Shown: one piece after another, positions 1 to 6,022 of the stretch
Numbering within the stretch: position 1 is the first letter of the stretch
Layout: every line of letters begins with the position of its first letter
NCBI GenBank assembly: GCA_021107345.1
Contig: JAIOSX010000256.1
Coordinates: 1-11,426, forward strand
Length of the DNA stretch: 11,426 nt
Source: Candidatus Aegiribacteria sp.
GTDB lineage: Bacteria > Fermentibacterota > Fermentibacteria > Fermentibacterales > Fermentibacteraceae
Direction of reading: 5' to 3'
The notes under the pieces: model-generated
What the model was told of the DNA's origin: nothing
The model's database searches: none
Seen by the model: the letters and a program-made list of their open reading frames with translations, nothing else
Made by a program: the position numbers and the translations under genes

Positions 1-368
1 ATACCATCTGTGCCGGCAGGTTCAGGTGTCTGAAAGAGAGTGAATGTCATTTCAAAACTGTAAGCATTGTCATCCGCAGGCAATTCGATTTTACCTTCTG
101 GATCGTTGTCATCAAGAATCCAGTCCTCCTTCTCAAGAAGTCCGGATGTAAATTCCGCCCGGATGCTGTCTGCTACCTCAGCCTTTATCATATTTCCATA
201 CTGCCTGTCGATAATCGATCTTGGAACCTTCCCCGGCCTGAAACCGGGCATTTCAAGATCCTTCGATATCTGCTTTCGTATTTTCCTGAAAAGTTCGTTT
301 ATCCGTTCAGCTGATTCGGTGAAGAGCACTGTCCTTCTGTTATCTTCCGACTTGATAATATCATACAT
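1..368 (-). CDS. tig: Trigger factor, N-terminal part (runs off left edge)
   Basis: Trigger factor is the ribosome-bound chaperone and peptidyl-prolyl isomerase that receives nascent chains at the exit tunnel. The first 122 codons are visible; the rest lies beyond the left edge. Residues 42-49 read GFRPGKVP, the family's ribosome-docking signature (GFRxGKxP in E. coli at nearly the same position), followed by a conserved R-Q-Y-G (residues 54-57). The N-terminal helix-strand layout before and after the loop also fits the ribosome-binding domain. The start is ATG at 368-366, preceded by an AGGGAAG ribosome binding site about 8 bases upstream. The gene begins 29 bases after the tRNA-Leu gene on the same strand. 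A tRNA-Leu gene directly upstream of tig, with clpP/clpX often following tig, is an arrangement known from several bacterial groups. I see nothing abnormal in the visible part. Confidence 0.94.
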   Translation of the reverse strand, partial: MYDIIKSEDNRRTVLFTESAERINELFRKIRKQISKDLEMPGFRPGKVPRSIIDRQYGNMIKAEVADSIRAEFTSGLLEKEDWILDDNDPEGKIELPADDNAYSFEMTFTLFQTPEPAGTDG

Positions 369-397
369 ATGAAGTTCTTCCCTGTTTCTTTATGAAA

Positions 398-483
398 TGG
401 TGCGAGAGGGGGGACTTGAACCCCCACAAGCTATGCTTACCAGATCCTAAATCTGGCGCGTCTGCCAATTCCGCCACTCCCGC
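398..483 (-). tRNA. tRNA-Leu, anticodon UAG
   Basis: This is an 86-nt class II tRNA including an encoded CCA (TGG at 398-400 on the plus strand). The acceptor stem pairs GCGGGAG (483-477) with CTCTCGC (408-402), with one G-T pair. The anticodon stem CCAGA/TCTGG encloses the loop TTTAGGA, giving anticodon TAG, which reads CUA and possibly other CUN leucine codons. The extra arm has an AAGC/GCTT stem, as expected for leucine tRNAs. The T arm is GGGGG-TTCAAGT-CCCCC. The gene sits between cpoB (91 bases upstream) and tig (29 bases downstream), all on the same strand, so it may be transcribed with either or both. Confidence 0.97.
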
Positions 484-514
484 AACGGTGTAAATTTACG
501 CAAGGGTCAAATAT

Positions 515-531
515 GCCTTGATAAGGCTTTT
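515..531. terminator. Weak hairpin between cpoB and tRNA-Leu
   Basis: GCCTT-gat-AAGGC forms a 5-bp stem with a 3-base loop, about 45 bases beyond the cpoB stop. Read on the plus strand it is followed by TTTT, although no plus-strand gene precedes it. Read on the minus strand, the direction of the tol operon, it is followed only by ATATTT. It could be a weak end or attenuation point for the tol-pal operon, but the stem is short and the T-tract poor. Read-through into the tRNA and tig is equally possible. Confidence 0.25.
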
Positions 532-574
532 ACGTCAAAGCTCCTGAAAAACATTTATACTATGCAGGAAGCTA

Positions 575-1252
575 TCAATCGGTATACAGTTCCCTTACAA
601 GGGCCGCCTCATCACTGTTGGGGTACCTGTTCAGCAGCAAATCAAAGAGCCTGTCCCTCTCGCCCGGGGCTCCATGGATATCGTATATATCGGCTGCCCT
701 GAAAACAGCTCCGGGTGCCCACTCCGATTCAGGGTACATGTAATAAAGGGCTACAAGGTCTTCAATTGCTCTGTGGGCCTGCCCGGCCTCTTCCCAGCAG
801 ATCGCCATATAGTAAAGGGCATCATCACCGAGTGATGATGACGGATACTTCTCATGGAGTTCCATAAAACCCCTGGCTGAGATCTCGAAACTTCCCTGCT
901 GGAACTGTCTGTACGCTTCATTGTAGAGAAGCTGGGCATCCGGCCCAGTGGTGGTATCCTGCACTGTGACTCCTCCGCTGCTGCTAAGTTTCATCAGCGC
1001 AAGATCAAGTTCATCGGCAAGTGCATAGAGTCTGTCTACAAGTTCTGCAGTTCTGGTACCCGACTGCGCCTGAAGGCCTCTCAAGAGAACCTCGTTGTCT
1101 TCAACAGCCCGTGTGAGTGCTTCCAGATCCTCCTGCATTCTCTGCTGATCAGCATCAATGGTCTCTATCTCCTCGGGTGTATGAACCCAGAAACCAAAAC
1201 AGCCGGTAGTCAGCAGCAGAACCGAAACCGAAACAATGGATAAACGCAACAT
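575..1252 (-). CDS. cpoB: Tol-Pal accessory protein CpoB/YbgF, TPR lipoprotein
   Basis: CpoB (YbgF) is a periplasmic protein that binds TolA and, in E. coli, coordinates peptidoglycan synthesis with outer-membrane constriction. I set the start at ATG 1252-1250: an AGGAA box lies 6 bases upstream, and the protein then begins with a signal sequence. A longer frame from 1303 would bury that signal inside the coding sequence of pal. The 225-residue product has a hydrophobic N-terminus ending T-T-G-C at residues 15-18. This is a lipobox-like site, so it may be a lipoprotein, whereas E. coli CpoB is soluble. Residues about 27-85 are charged, heptad-like and probably coiled coil. Residues about 105-225 are tetratricopeptide-like helices with repeated aromatic/Ala spacing and K-Y-P / N-R-Y-P turns. 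It follows the pal stop by 2 bases and is the last protein gene of the operon. Confidence 0.88.
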   Translation of the reverse strand: MLRLSIVSVSVLLLTTGCFGFWVHTPEEIETIDADQQRMQEDLEALTRAVEDNEVLLRGLQAQSGTRTAELVDRLYALADELDLALMKLSSSGGVTVQDTTTGPDAQLLYNEAYRQFQQGSFEISARGFMELHEKYPSSSLGDDALYYMAICWEEAGQAHRAIEDLVALYYMYPESEWAPGAVFRAADIYDIHGAPGERDRLFDLLLNRYPNSDEAALVRELYTD

Positions 1253-1254
1253 GA

Positions 1255-1797
1255 TCAGTTCCTCGGAAGAACGCGAAAGTGAGCCCTTCGGTTGAGTGCC
1301 CATGCGTGTTCATTATGGGCAGGATCAAAGGGTCTTTCCTTGCCGTAGCTGACGTATTCCAGCCGACTGGAATCAACACCGTAGTTAACGAGATAATTGT
1401 ATACCGCCAGGGCCCTGTTCTCCCCCAGAGCCAGATTGTAGTCTATGGTACCTTTTTCGTCGCAGTGCCCTTCAACAAGAACTCTGAAGTCACCCGTTTC
1501 CATTATGTAGGAGGCGTTTTCCATGAGAATCTCAAGGGCATCAGCGGAGAGTTCATCACTGTCGTATTCGAAGTAAACATCACCCAGATGCTCCTGGAAA
1601 ACAAGAAGCATATTGGTGAATGTTGACAGAGTATCCGTCTCCCATACGCCAGCAAGAGTATCGGGAAACTCCTCAACAAAAACCGTGGTCGTATCATGTC
1701 CGTCAGGTATAGTGCTATCGGTTCTGCATCCGGAGAAAGAGATCACCGCGACAATCAGTATTGAAGCGGCCAATATTGTAATCAGTCTAGTATTCAC
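1255..1797 (-). CDS. pal: Peptidoglycan-associated outer-membrane lipoprotein Pal
   Basis: Pal anchors the outer membrane to peptidoglycan and is the outer partner of TolB. The 180-residue product starts with GTG (1797-1795) behind a GGGA box about 9 bases upstream. Its signal peptide ends S-F-S-G-C, making Cys24 the probable lipidation site. A short acidic/Thr-rich linker follows. An OmpA-type peptidoglycan-binding domain fills residues about 73-179. It carries F-E-Y-D-S-D (76-81), the binding-site motif E-G-H-C-D-E-K-G (109-116, where most Pal proteins have EGHADERG), G-E-N-R-A (125-129) and N-R-R-A-H-F near the C-terminus. The length is normal for the family. It lies 36 bases after tolB and 2 bases before cpoB. 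The Cys replacing Ala and Lys replacing Arg in the binding motif are conservative, and the diaminopimelate-contacting Asp113 and Arg128 positions are kept. Confidence 0.96.
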   Translation of the reverse strand: MNTRLITILAASILIVAVISFSGCRTDSTIPDGHDTTTVFVEEFPDTLAGVWETDTLSTFTNMLLVFQEHLGDVYFEYDSDELSADALEILMENASYIMETGDFRVLVEGHCDEKGTIDYNLALGENRALAVYNYLVNYGVDSSRLEYVSYGKERPFDPAHNEHAWALNRRAHFRVLPRN

Positions 1798-1833
1798 AGT
1801 TCACATCCCGCCTTTCAGAGAAACTGGATTCAA

Positions 1834-3021
1834 TCATCTGAATCCCAGGGGTGACCATGTGGGACAGTAGCTGTCACCTTCATCAGATAGTTTTCTAATT
1901 GTAAGTTTATTTAGTTCTATCATGTATACGGCTCTCTCTCCGTCCATATTGCTGCTGAAAGCAATGTGTCTTCCAGTAGGCCCCCATACAGGGTCTTCGT
2001 TAAGAGACCCCTGAAAGGTAACCTGACGGATATCGGAACCATCGGCATCCATAACGAATATATGGAAATCCCTTCCGACCTGGGCGGTGTACGCAATCCT
2101 GTCGCCATCCGGTGACCAGGAGGGGCTGTCGCAGTAACCGTGGGAGTTCGTAGCTCTTATGGCTGTTCCTCCCGAACTGTCCATTATATAGAGTTGAGGG
2201 TAGCCTATCCTGTCGCTTGTAAATACTATCTGCCTGCCGGTCGGAGAGAAACTTGCCGATGTTTCGATTGATCCTCTGAGTGTAAGGCGGGTTGTTTCTC
2301 CGGTATCAGGATCGAGAAGGTAGATATCAACGTTCCCGCCGCTTGAAAGTGTCAGGGCTATCGTTTGTCCGTCAGAACTCCATGCCGGAGAGGAATTCAG
2401 GCCTGGAATACTGAGTATTCTGCCTGCCCGGGATTCCGAAAAACTGTAGCTCCAGAGGTCGGCGTTCCCCGATCTGAACGAAGTGAAGACAATTCTATCG
2501 CCGTTTGGAGACCAGGCCGGCGTGGTTATAACATCCTCGTCGAACATAACATGCCTGGCACTTCTCGAATCCTGTGATTTTACAGCAAGGGCATAACCTG
2601 ATGAGGTTCTTGTTATGTAGGAGATCCAGGTCGAAGCGATGCCTTCCACTCCTGTCAGGTCATACACGAGATCATCTGCAAAGGCATGCACCAGAGTATA
2701 GATATTCTCTCCGGAATAATTTCTTGCAAGAAGAGGTTCTCCCCCGGATGTAACTTCCGCACGGAGGTTAATTCCATCAAGGGAGTATGTTACTTCAACG
2801 ACCGCTTCCGCATATCCTTCATCAGAGGTGATCAGCAGGCCGGAAAAATCGATATCTTCCGTAAGCTGGTTCAATGCCGCGTCTACCAGATCTCTGTCTC
2901 CTTCAACTTTCACTGAAACGGGAATACACTCAGCGCCGATGGGAGTCATCGGGATAAAACTGTCCGGTAACGTTGTGCCTGCAATGAGTATCAGTACAAC
3001 AACAATAGGTTGGATTTTCAC
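1834..3021 (-). CDS. tolB: Tol-Pal system beta-propeller protein TolB
   Basis: TolB is the periplasmic protein that cycles between Pal and TolA. I choose GTG at 3021-3019 as the start. It has a GGAG box 7 bases upstream, lies 1 base after the preceding stop, and directly opens a signal peptide (V-K-I-Q-P then a hydrophobic run). A longer in-frame TTG at 3048 would place nine polar residues before it and overlap the upstream gene. The mature 395-residue product has an N-terminal alpha/beta domain (about 30-125) and then a C-terminal six-bladed propeller. Five full PD40/WD40-like blades are visible, each with a P-x-W-S-P-x-G-x-x-I-x-F type core, and a last partial blade ends C-P-T-W-S-P. The length is a little under E. 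coli TolB. The gene ends in TGA, so TGA is a normal stop here. Confidence 0.95.
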   Translation of the reverse strand: MKIQPIVVVLILIAGTTLPDSFIPMTPIGAECIPVSVKVEGDRDLVDAALNQLTEDIDFSGLLITSDEGYAEAVVEVTYSLDGINLRAEVTSGGEPLLARNYSGENIYTLVHAFADDLVYDLTGVEGIASTWISYITRTSSGYALAVKSQDSRSARHVMFDEDVITTPAWSPNGDRIVFTSFRSGNADLWSYSFSESRAGRILSIPGLNSSPAWSSDGQTIALTLSSGGNVDIYLLDPDTGETTRLTLRGSIETSASFSPTGRQIVFTSDRIGYPQLYIMDSSGGTAIRATNSHGYCDSPSWSPDGDRIAYTAQVGRDFHIFVMDADGSDIRQVTFQGSLNEDPVWGPTGRHIAFSSNMDGERAVYMIELNKLTIRKLSDEGDSYCPTWSPLGFR

Positions 3022-3022
3022 T

Positions 3023-3763
3023 TTACTGCTCCGGTCCAAAAAATTCAATGTTTATTACTGCCGGGCTTCTTCGTCCGGGAGGCATGGGAGGGATTTGTGC
3101 CGTGGTAAGAGCATTCTCCACAGCCCTGTCAAAGGCTGAAGTACCACTCCTTCTGATAACTTCAATACTGGTAGTGCCATCAGGATTAACGGTCAGGATT
3201 ATCCTGTAGGACCGTTCGGGTTCAACCGAGGTTCTGTATACTCTTCTTACGGCATTGAATACTCTTGATTCGAAGGTTCCAGGCCCTGGAGCGGCTGCTC
3301 CTGCCAGTCCTTCTCCACTGAGGGAAGCGAAATCATCTCTGTCGGCGGAAATCTCTTCGGGTGGATTTTCCAGGAGGATCTCTTCGGGATTCTCTTCTAT
3401 CGGGTTCTCAGGATGTTCCTCCACATTCGGGTTCTCGATAATTTCTTCCTCAACGGGTTCTTCAGCTGAAACTGAGATTTGTGTTGGCTCTTCCTGAATT
3501 TCCGAAGGATCGGTTACCTCAGCGGGAGAAATTTCTGAAACGGAGGCTACCGTAACCATTTTGACCATGATGGCTTCATCACCTCCGGAAGGCGCCTCAG
3601 CACTGCTTGAAAACGCAATCAGGCCGATCGACAGTATCAGAAGGTGCCCGGCCCCTGCAAGTATATAATCAAACCTGCGGGGAGAATAACTGCTTAAATC
3701 ACCTTTGCGGACATCAGTGAATTTCACTGCTGTTACCCGTGCTTTCCTGGATAAGTCCGACAT
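3023..3763 (-). CDS. tolA: TonB/TolA-family energy transducer (TolA role)
   Basis: This protein carries the TolQR motor's work across the periplasm to TolB/Pal. The 246 residues show a cytoplasmic start, one membrane segment at about 34-52 that includes His40 (the TonB/TolA family has a conserved transmembrane His), and a Glu/Pro/Asn-rich extended linker at about 86-139 with repeated E-N-P units. A TonB C-terminal domain fills about 164-244, with V-N-x-D-G, I-R-R-S-G and F-D-R-A-V. Family profiles may call it 'energy transducer TonB'; its place between tolR and tolB argues for the TolA job. It is much shorter than E. coli TolA and lacks that protein's long helical arm. The ATG at 3763 has a GGAGG box 8 bases upstream but overlaps the restored tolR frame by 50 bases. 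GTG at 3727 is an alternative start with only 14 bases of overlap and a poorer site. Confidence 0.85.
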   Translation of the reverse strand: MSDLSRKARVTAVKFTDVRKGDLSSYSPRRFDYILAGAGHLLILSIGLIAFSSSAEAPSGGDEAIMVKMVTVASVSEISPAEVTDPSEIQEEPTQISVSAEEPVEEEIIENPNVEEHPENPIEENPEEILLENPPEEISADRDDFASLSGEGLAGAAAPGPGTFESRVFNAVRRVYRTSVEPERSYRIILTVNPDGTTSIEVIRRSGTSAFDRAVENALTTAQIPPMPPGRRSPAVINIEFFGPEQ

Positions 3764-3836
3764 TCAGATATCCTCCGCTGCCCAGTTTCGTGAGAGCATT
3801 GGCAACCACTTCATATCTTACATCACAGTCAGCGGC
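3714..3836 (-). pseudogene. Out-of-frame C-terminal end of TolR/ExbD
   Basis: Directly beyond the tolR stop, the +1 frame reads 40 residues that look like the normal end of TolR/ExbD: A-D-C-D-V-R-Y-E-V-V-A-N-A-L, then G-G-Y-L-N-V-G-L-I-Q-E-S, ending I-H before TGA at 3716-3714. The family pattern here is A-D-x-x-V-x-Y-x-x-V followed by A-G-x-x-x-V-G-L. The fragment has no convincing start of its own, so it is the detached tail of the upstream frame, not a separate gene. Joining the halves still leaves the product about 7 residues short of E. coli TolR just before A-D. A lost segment of about 20 bases (2 modulo 3) therefore explains both the shift and the gap better than a single-base change. 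Confidence 0.75.
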
Positions 3837-4116
3837 CGGAGGAGTACGCCGCTTCCGCAAGGGCTCTCAGATTATCCATCAGAACCGTTTCGCCGGAAAC
3901 GGAGAGATTGCCGTATGCGTCTATCTCAACCACGAGCGACTCCGAAGGATCCAGGTTGTTTACGATCCTTCCCTCATTGGAGGAAGGAGGAGATACGTCC
4001 GCGCTTCTCTGCATCACCGGGGATGTCAGCATGAATATCACAAGAAGAACCAGAGTTACATCCACCAGGTTGGTGACATTGATACTTGAGAACTGTCGGT
4101 ACCTGGTTTTGATCAT
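3829..4116 (-). CDS. tolR: TolR/ExbD-family motor protein, frame-truncated
   Basis: TolR forms, with TolQ, the proton channel that drives TolA. The readable frame is 95 residues, against about 140 in E. coli TolR. It has a short cytoplasmic tail and one membrane helix at about 14-34 with the essential protonatable Asp at residue 19 (N-L-V-D-V-T-L-V-L-L). The first half of the periplasmic domain follows, and the frame then stops at TGA 3831-3829 right after A-Y-S-S-G-R. The missing C-terminal third is present in the +1 frame (3836-3714). The ATG overlaps the tolQ stop as ATGA, which implies coupled translation. Either the gene is damaged, it is read by frameshifting, or the sequence has an error in this GC-rich stretch. 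Without the C-terminal half the periplasmic dimer should not form properly. The family assignment is secure; the state of the gene is not. Confidence 0.88.
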   Translation of the reverse strand: MIKTRYRQFSSINVTNLVDVTLVLLVIFMLTSPVMQRSADVSPPSSNEGRIVNNLDPSESLVVEIDAYGNLSVSGETVLMDNLRALAEAAYSSGR

Positions 4117-4781
4117 TCCAGGCTTCCCCTTCTACATACATCTACAAGCTCGGAAAGAAATCTGTCCATGTCACCAGCAAGTGAATTTATCCTTCCAACG
4201 ACGAAGTTATGGAAAATATTTGCAGGTATGGCCGCAAGAAGCCCTGCAACAGTAGTTGTTAGCGCAGCCGCGATACCTGCTCCAACCGCACTGAGGTCGG
4301 CTACTCCCAGTTCCTTCATGCCAATGAAACTTGAGAGTATTCCCCATACGGTTCCAAGCAGCCCAAGCAGGGGCGCTACACTTGTTACCGTGGCAAGCAG
4401 CCCGATATTCCGTTCACGCTGCGCCAGATCTTCCCCCGCCTCACGTTCAAGAGCACTTGTCAGGCTGCTTACTTCCTGAGGCTCCAGAGGTTCAGTATCC
4501 CCCCTGTCAAGCCTTCTCTGAAGAAACCTTCCCGCCTCGGCGTACATCCTGGCAAGAGGTCCTACTTCGCTGCTTCTGCTCCAGAAATCCCCACCCGGCG
4601 CCCTTCCTGTTGTTCTGAGCGCATTCATAAACGTTCTGGAAGAAGACAATATCGTCTTGAATTCACGGATCTTTGCAATTGCTACAGCCCACGATCCTAT
4701 GGAAAGAACGGCAATAATTATAAGAATGAGTTTCGTTACAATATCGGCTCTGGCAACAATACCGAGTACCTGTCCAATCAA
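4113..4781 (-). CDS. tolQ: TolQ, MotA/TolQ/ExbB proton-channel subunit
   Basis: TolQ is the multi-pass inner-membrane stator of the Tol-Pal motor. The 222 residues give one membrane helix at about 15-36, a cytoplasmic domain at about 37-124, and two further helices at about 126-150 and 163-187. The family's core is clear: G-L-L-G-T-V-W-G-I-L at 140-149 and A-A-L-T-T-T-V-A-G-L-L-A-A-I-P-A-N at 171-187. E. coli TolQ has very similar blocks and a similar total length. The start is TTG at 4781-4779 with GGAGG 7 bases upstream, and it reproduces the usual N-terminus. It is the first gene of the tol operon and overlaps tolR by ATGA. The cytoplasmic loop is slightly expanded and Arg-rich compared with E. 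coli. Confidence 0.96.
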   Translation of the reverse strand: MIGQVLGIVARADIVTKLILIIIAVLSIGSWAVAIAKIREFKTILSSSRTFMNALRTTGRAPGGDFWSRSSEVGPLARMYAEAGRFLQRRLDRGDTEPLEPQEVSSLTSALEREAGEDLAQRERNIGLLATVTSVAPLLGLLGTVWGILSSFIGMKELGVADLSAVGAGIAAALTTTVAGLLAAIPANIFHNFVVGRINSLAGDMDRFLSELVDVCRRGSLE

Positions 4782-5023
4782 GGGCGGTCCTCCTTCACTT
4801 CATCAATAGCAACTATTTCAATCATGGTATCGAGAGGCAGCACAGCGGAACCTGCTTCTACCGTCTCAAACGTTTAGTAACATTGTCACAATCGATTCTT
4901 CAACACTATATACACTCAACGAGGGTATTCTGTTCCATATAAGTATTCATAAACCCCGCCGGCGAAGATTGTATGGCATGGATGAATATACGATAACTTC
5001 TCAATATTTACGAATGGTTTAAA
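4782..5023. other. Divergent intergenic region between tolQ and the membrane-protein ORF
   Basis: These 242 bases must hold the promoter of the tol operon (minus) and, if it is expressed, that of the plus-strand ORF at 5024. AT-rich stretches occur at about 4908-4915 and 4938-4950, but I found no hexamer pair with good spacing on either strand and make no promoter call. On the minus strand a stop-free run of about 30 codons leads into tolQ and ends at a TGA overlapping the tolQ TTG. It includes an ATG at 4826-4824. It resembles nothing I recognise. Confidence 0.4.
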
Positions 5024-5335
5024 ATGAATACATTAATCGCATTCATTGTTTATACTATGATTTTTGGAATTATTCTTCTTATTTCCATGAAACTGACGGG
5101 GGTTCACGGAAGTATCGTGAAGGTATTCGCTGCTTCGGTTATTGCTAACCTCGTGAGTTTGATTCCAATAGTCATCTTTGGAAATATCCTTCCCCTTATA
5201 GTGCTTATCTGGCTTCTTTCAAAGTGGACTTCCGGTGAAATTTGGCCTGATATAATTCTTATGGTGATAGTCTCCTGGGGTCTGAGGATGATTCTTGTAT
5301 TTGTTGTGCTATCCTCTTTAATAGATTCCGTTTGA
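5024..5335 (+). CDS. Small four-helix membrane protein, unknown function
   Basis: I do not recognise this 103-residue ORF. It is almost wholly hydrophobic, with predicted membrane segments at about 4-24, 31-52, 54-67 and 75-99. Short polar turns carry K23, K33, K67, E72, D76 and R88, and a short acidic C-terminus follows (I-D-S-V). Such a regular spacing of helices is unlikely in non-coding DNA, and the opposite-strand frame looks like its shadow. There is no clear Shine-Dalgarno sequence before ATG 5024, so the start or the expression level is uncertain. It stands alone between the divergent tol operon and the ATP-grasp pair, 162 bases before the latter and on the same strand. It could be a small inner-membrane accessory protein or an orphan gene. 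Cellular role: none inferable. Confidence 0.5.
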   Translation: MNTLIAFIVYTMIFGIILLISMKLTGVHGSIVKVFAASVIANLVSLIPIVIFGNILPLIVLIWLLSKWTSGEIWPDIILMVIVSWGLRMILVFVVLSSLIDSV

Positions 5336-5431
5336 TGCTTAACATGACACTCGTTCCAGTATACGGAAAGTAATCTTAACCTGTACTGTTCCTCCCTGTC
5401 GAAAACGAACACGTCCATCGCACAGGTTTCC

Positions 5432-5460
5432 TTTCTTCCCGGCGTAATCCCTGTTATACT
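5432..5460 (+). promoter_or_regulatory. Candidate extended -10 promoter for the ATP-grasp operon
   Basis: TG-T-TATACT at 5452-5460 is an extended -10 element (TGnTATAAT type, five of six matches in the hexamer). The -35 position, 17 bases upstream, holds only TTTCTT (5432-5437), which is weak; extended -10 promoters tolerate a poor -35. A start near 5467 would leave a leader of about 30 bases before the ATG at 5498. Inferred from sequence only. Confidence 0.4.
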
Positions 5461-5497
5461 TGCCGTCTATCTGATTCGAACATGAAAGGATAACGGA

Positions 5498-5923
5498 ATG
5501 GAGAATGTTCCGGGTACGGAGTTCTATGGCGACAGCAGGATCGGAGGAAAAGCATCCGGCCTTGTGAGTATAATTGATGGTTTGCGCAATCGCGGGAGTG
5601 ACTCATCATTTCCACTGCACGTTTCCGTACCGGAATTTTCCGTAATAACCACAGAGTTCTTCCTGGATTTCGTTCAGCGCAACGATCTGCGGCGCTGTGC
5701 CGATGGTAGTGACCCCGACGACAGGATTGCCATGGCTTTTATGAAGGGAGAAATGTCACCGAGGCTGACAGGAGACCTCTGGAAATTCATAGGTAAAGCT
5801 CATGAACCTATTGCGGTAAGGTCCTCCAGTCTTCTGGAGGATGATCTGAAATCTCCTCTGGCCGGTATCTATCAGACAAAGATGATCCCGAATAATCAGC
5901 CATCGAACGAGATACGGTTTTGA
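5498..5923 (+). CDS. PEP/pyruvate-binding ATP-grasp protein, N-terminal piece before in-frame TGA
   Basis: This is the first third of a 562-codon gene whose frame runs on unchanged to 7186 except for TGA at 5921-5923 (codon 142). The 141 residues hold the first ATP-binding half of a PPDK_N-type ATP-grasp domain: the glycine loop I-G-G-K-A-S-G-L (15-22) and V-R-S-S-S-L-L-E-D-D (107-116), whose Arg108 corresponds to the nucleotide-contacting Arg of PEP synthase and PPDK. An AAGGA box lies 7 bases before the ATG. The next gene in the window is a paralogue, and it aligns through the stop position: where this gene reads R-F-stop-K-L the paralogue reads R-L-E-A-L. The stop therefore interrupts a conserved helix. 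On its own this piece cannot make a full ATP-grasp fold. Nonsense mutation, read-through or sequence error are all possible. Confidence 0.8.
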   Translation: MENVPGTEFYGDSRIGGKASGLVSIIDGLRNRGSDSSFPLHVSVPEFSVITTEFFLDFVQRNDLRRCADGSDPDDRIAMAFMKGEMSPRLTGDLWKFIGKAHEPIAVRSSSLLEDDLKSPLAGIYQTKMIPNNQPSNEIRF

Positions 5924-6022
5924 AAGCTTATCGAAGCTGTCAAGCTGGTCTGGGCCAGTACGTACTTCAGCGATTCCCGGGAATTTCATAGAGGAATAGG
6001 CGGTTCCGCCTCGGAAGAAACA

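Noticed and set aside
1253..1303. Longer start for cpoB at 1303.
   Set aside because: It would add 17 residues in front of a signal peptide and overlap pal; the ATG at 1252 has its own AGGAA box.
1155..1379. Minus-strand frames such as 1155-1379 and 1503-1697 overlapping pal and cpoB.
   Set aside because: They lie wholly within genes with strong family matches on the same strand in another frame and have no ribosome binding site or recognisable product.
4779..4875. Short stop-free minus-strand frame before tolQ ending V-K-E-D-R-P, a possible leader peptide or gene remnant.
   Set aside because: It is too short and unmatched to support a call; its end coincides with the tolQ ribosome binding site, which may explain the G-rich codons.
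5104..5418. Minus-strand ORF of 104 residues antisense to the hydrophobic ORF.
   Set aside because: Its polar composition is what the reverse complement of a membrane-protein gene gives; there is no ribosome binding site or motif.
5921..5960. Possible selenocysteine codon: a CTGG-tctggg-CCAG hairpin follows the TGA at about 21 bases.
   Set aside because: The stem is only four pairs and its loop begins T-C instead of with the G expected in bacterial SECIS loops. The paralogue has Glu, not Cys, at this position, and the ATP-grasp domain has no redox residue here.
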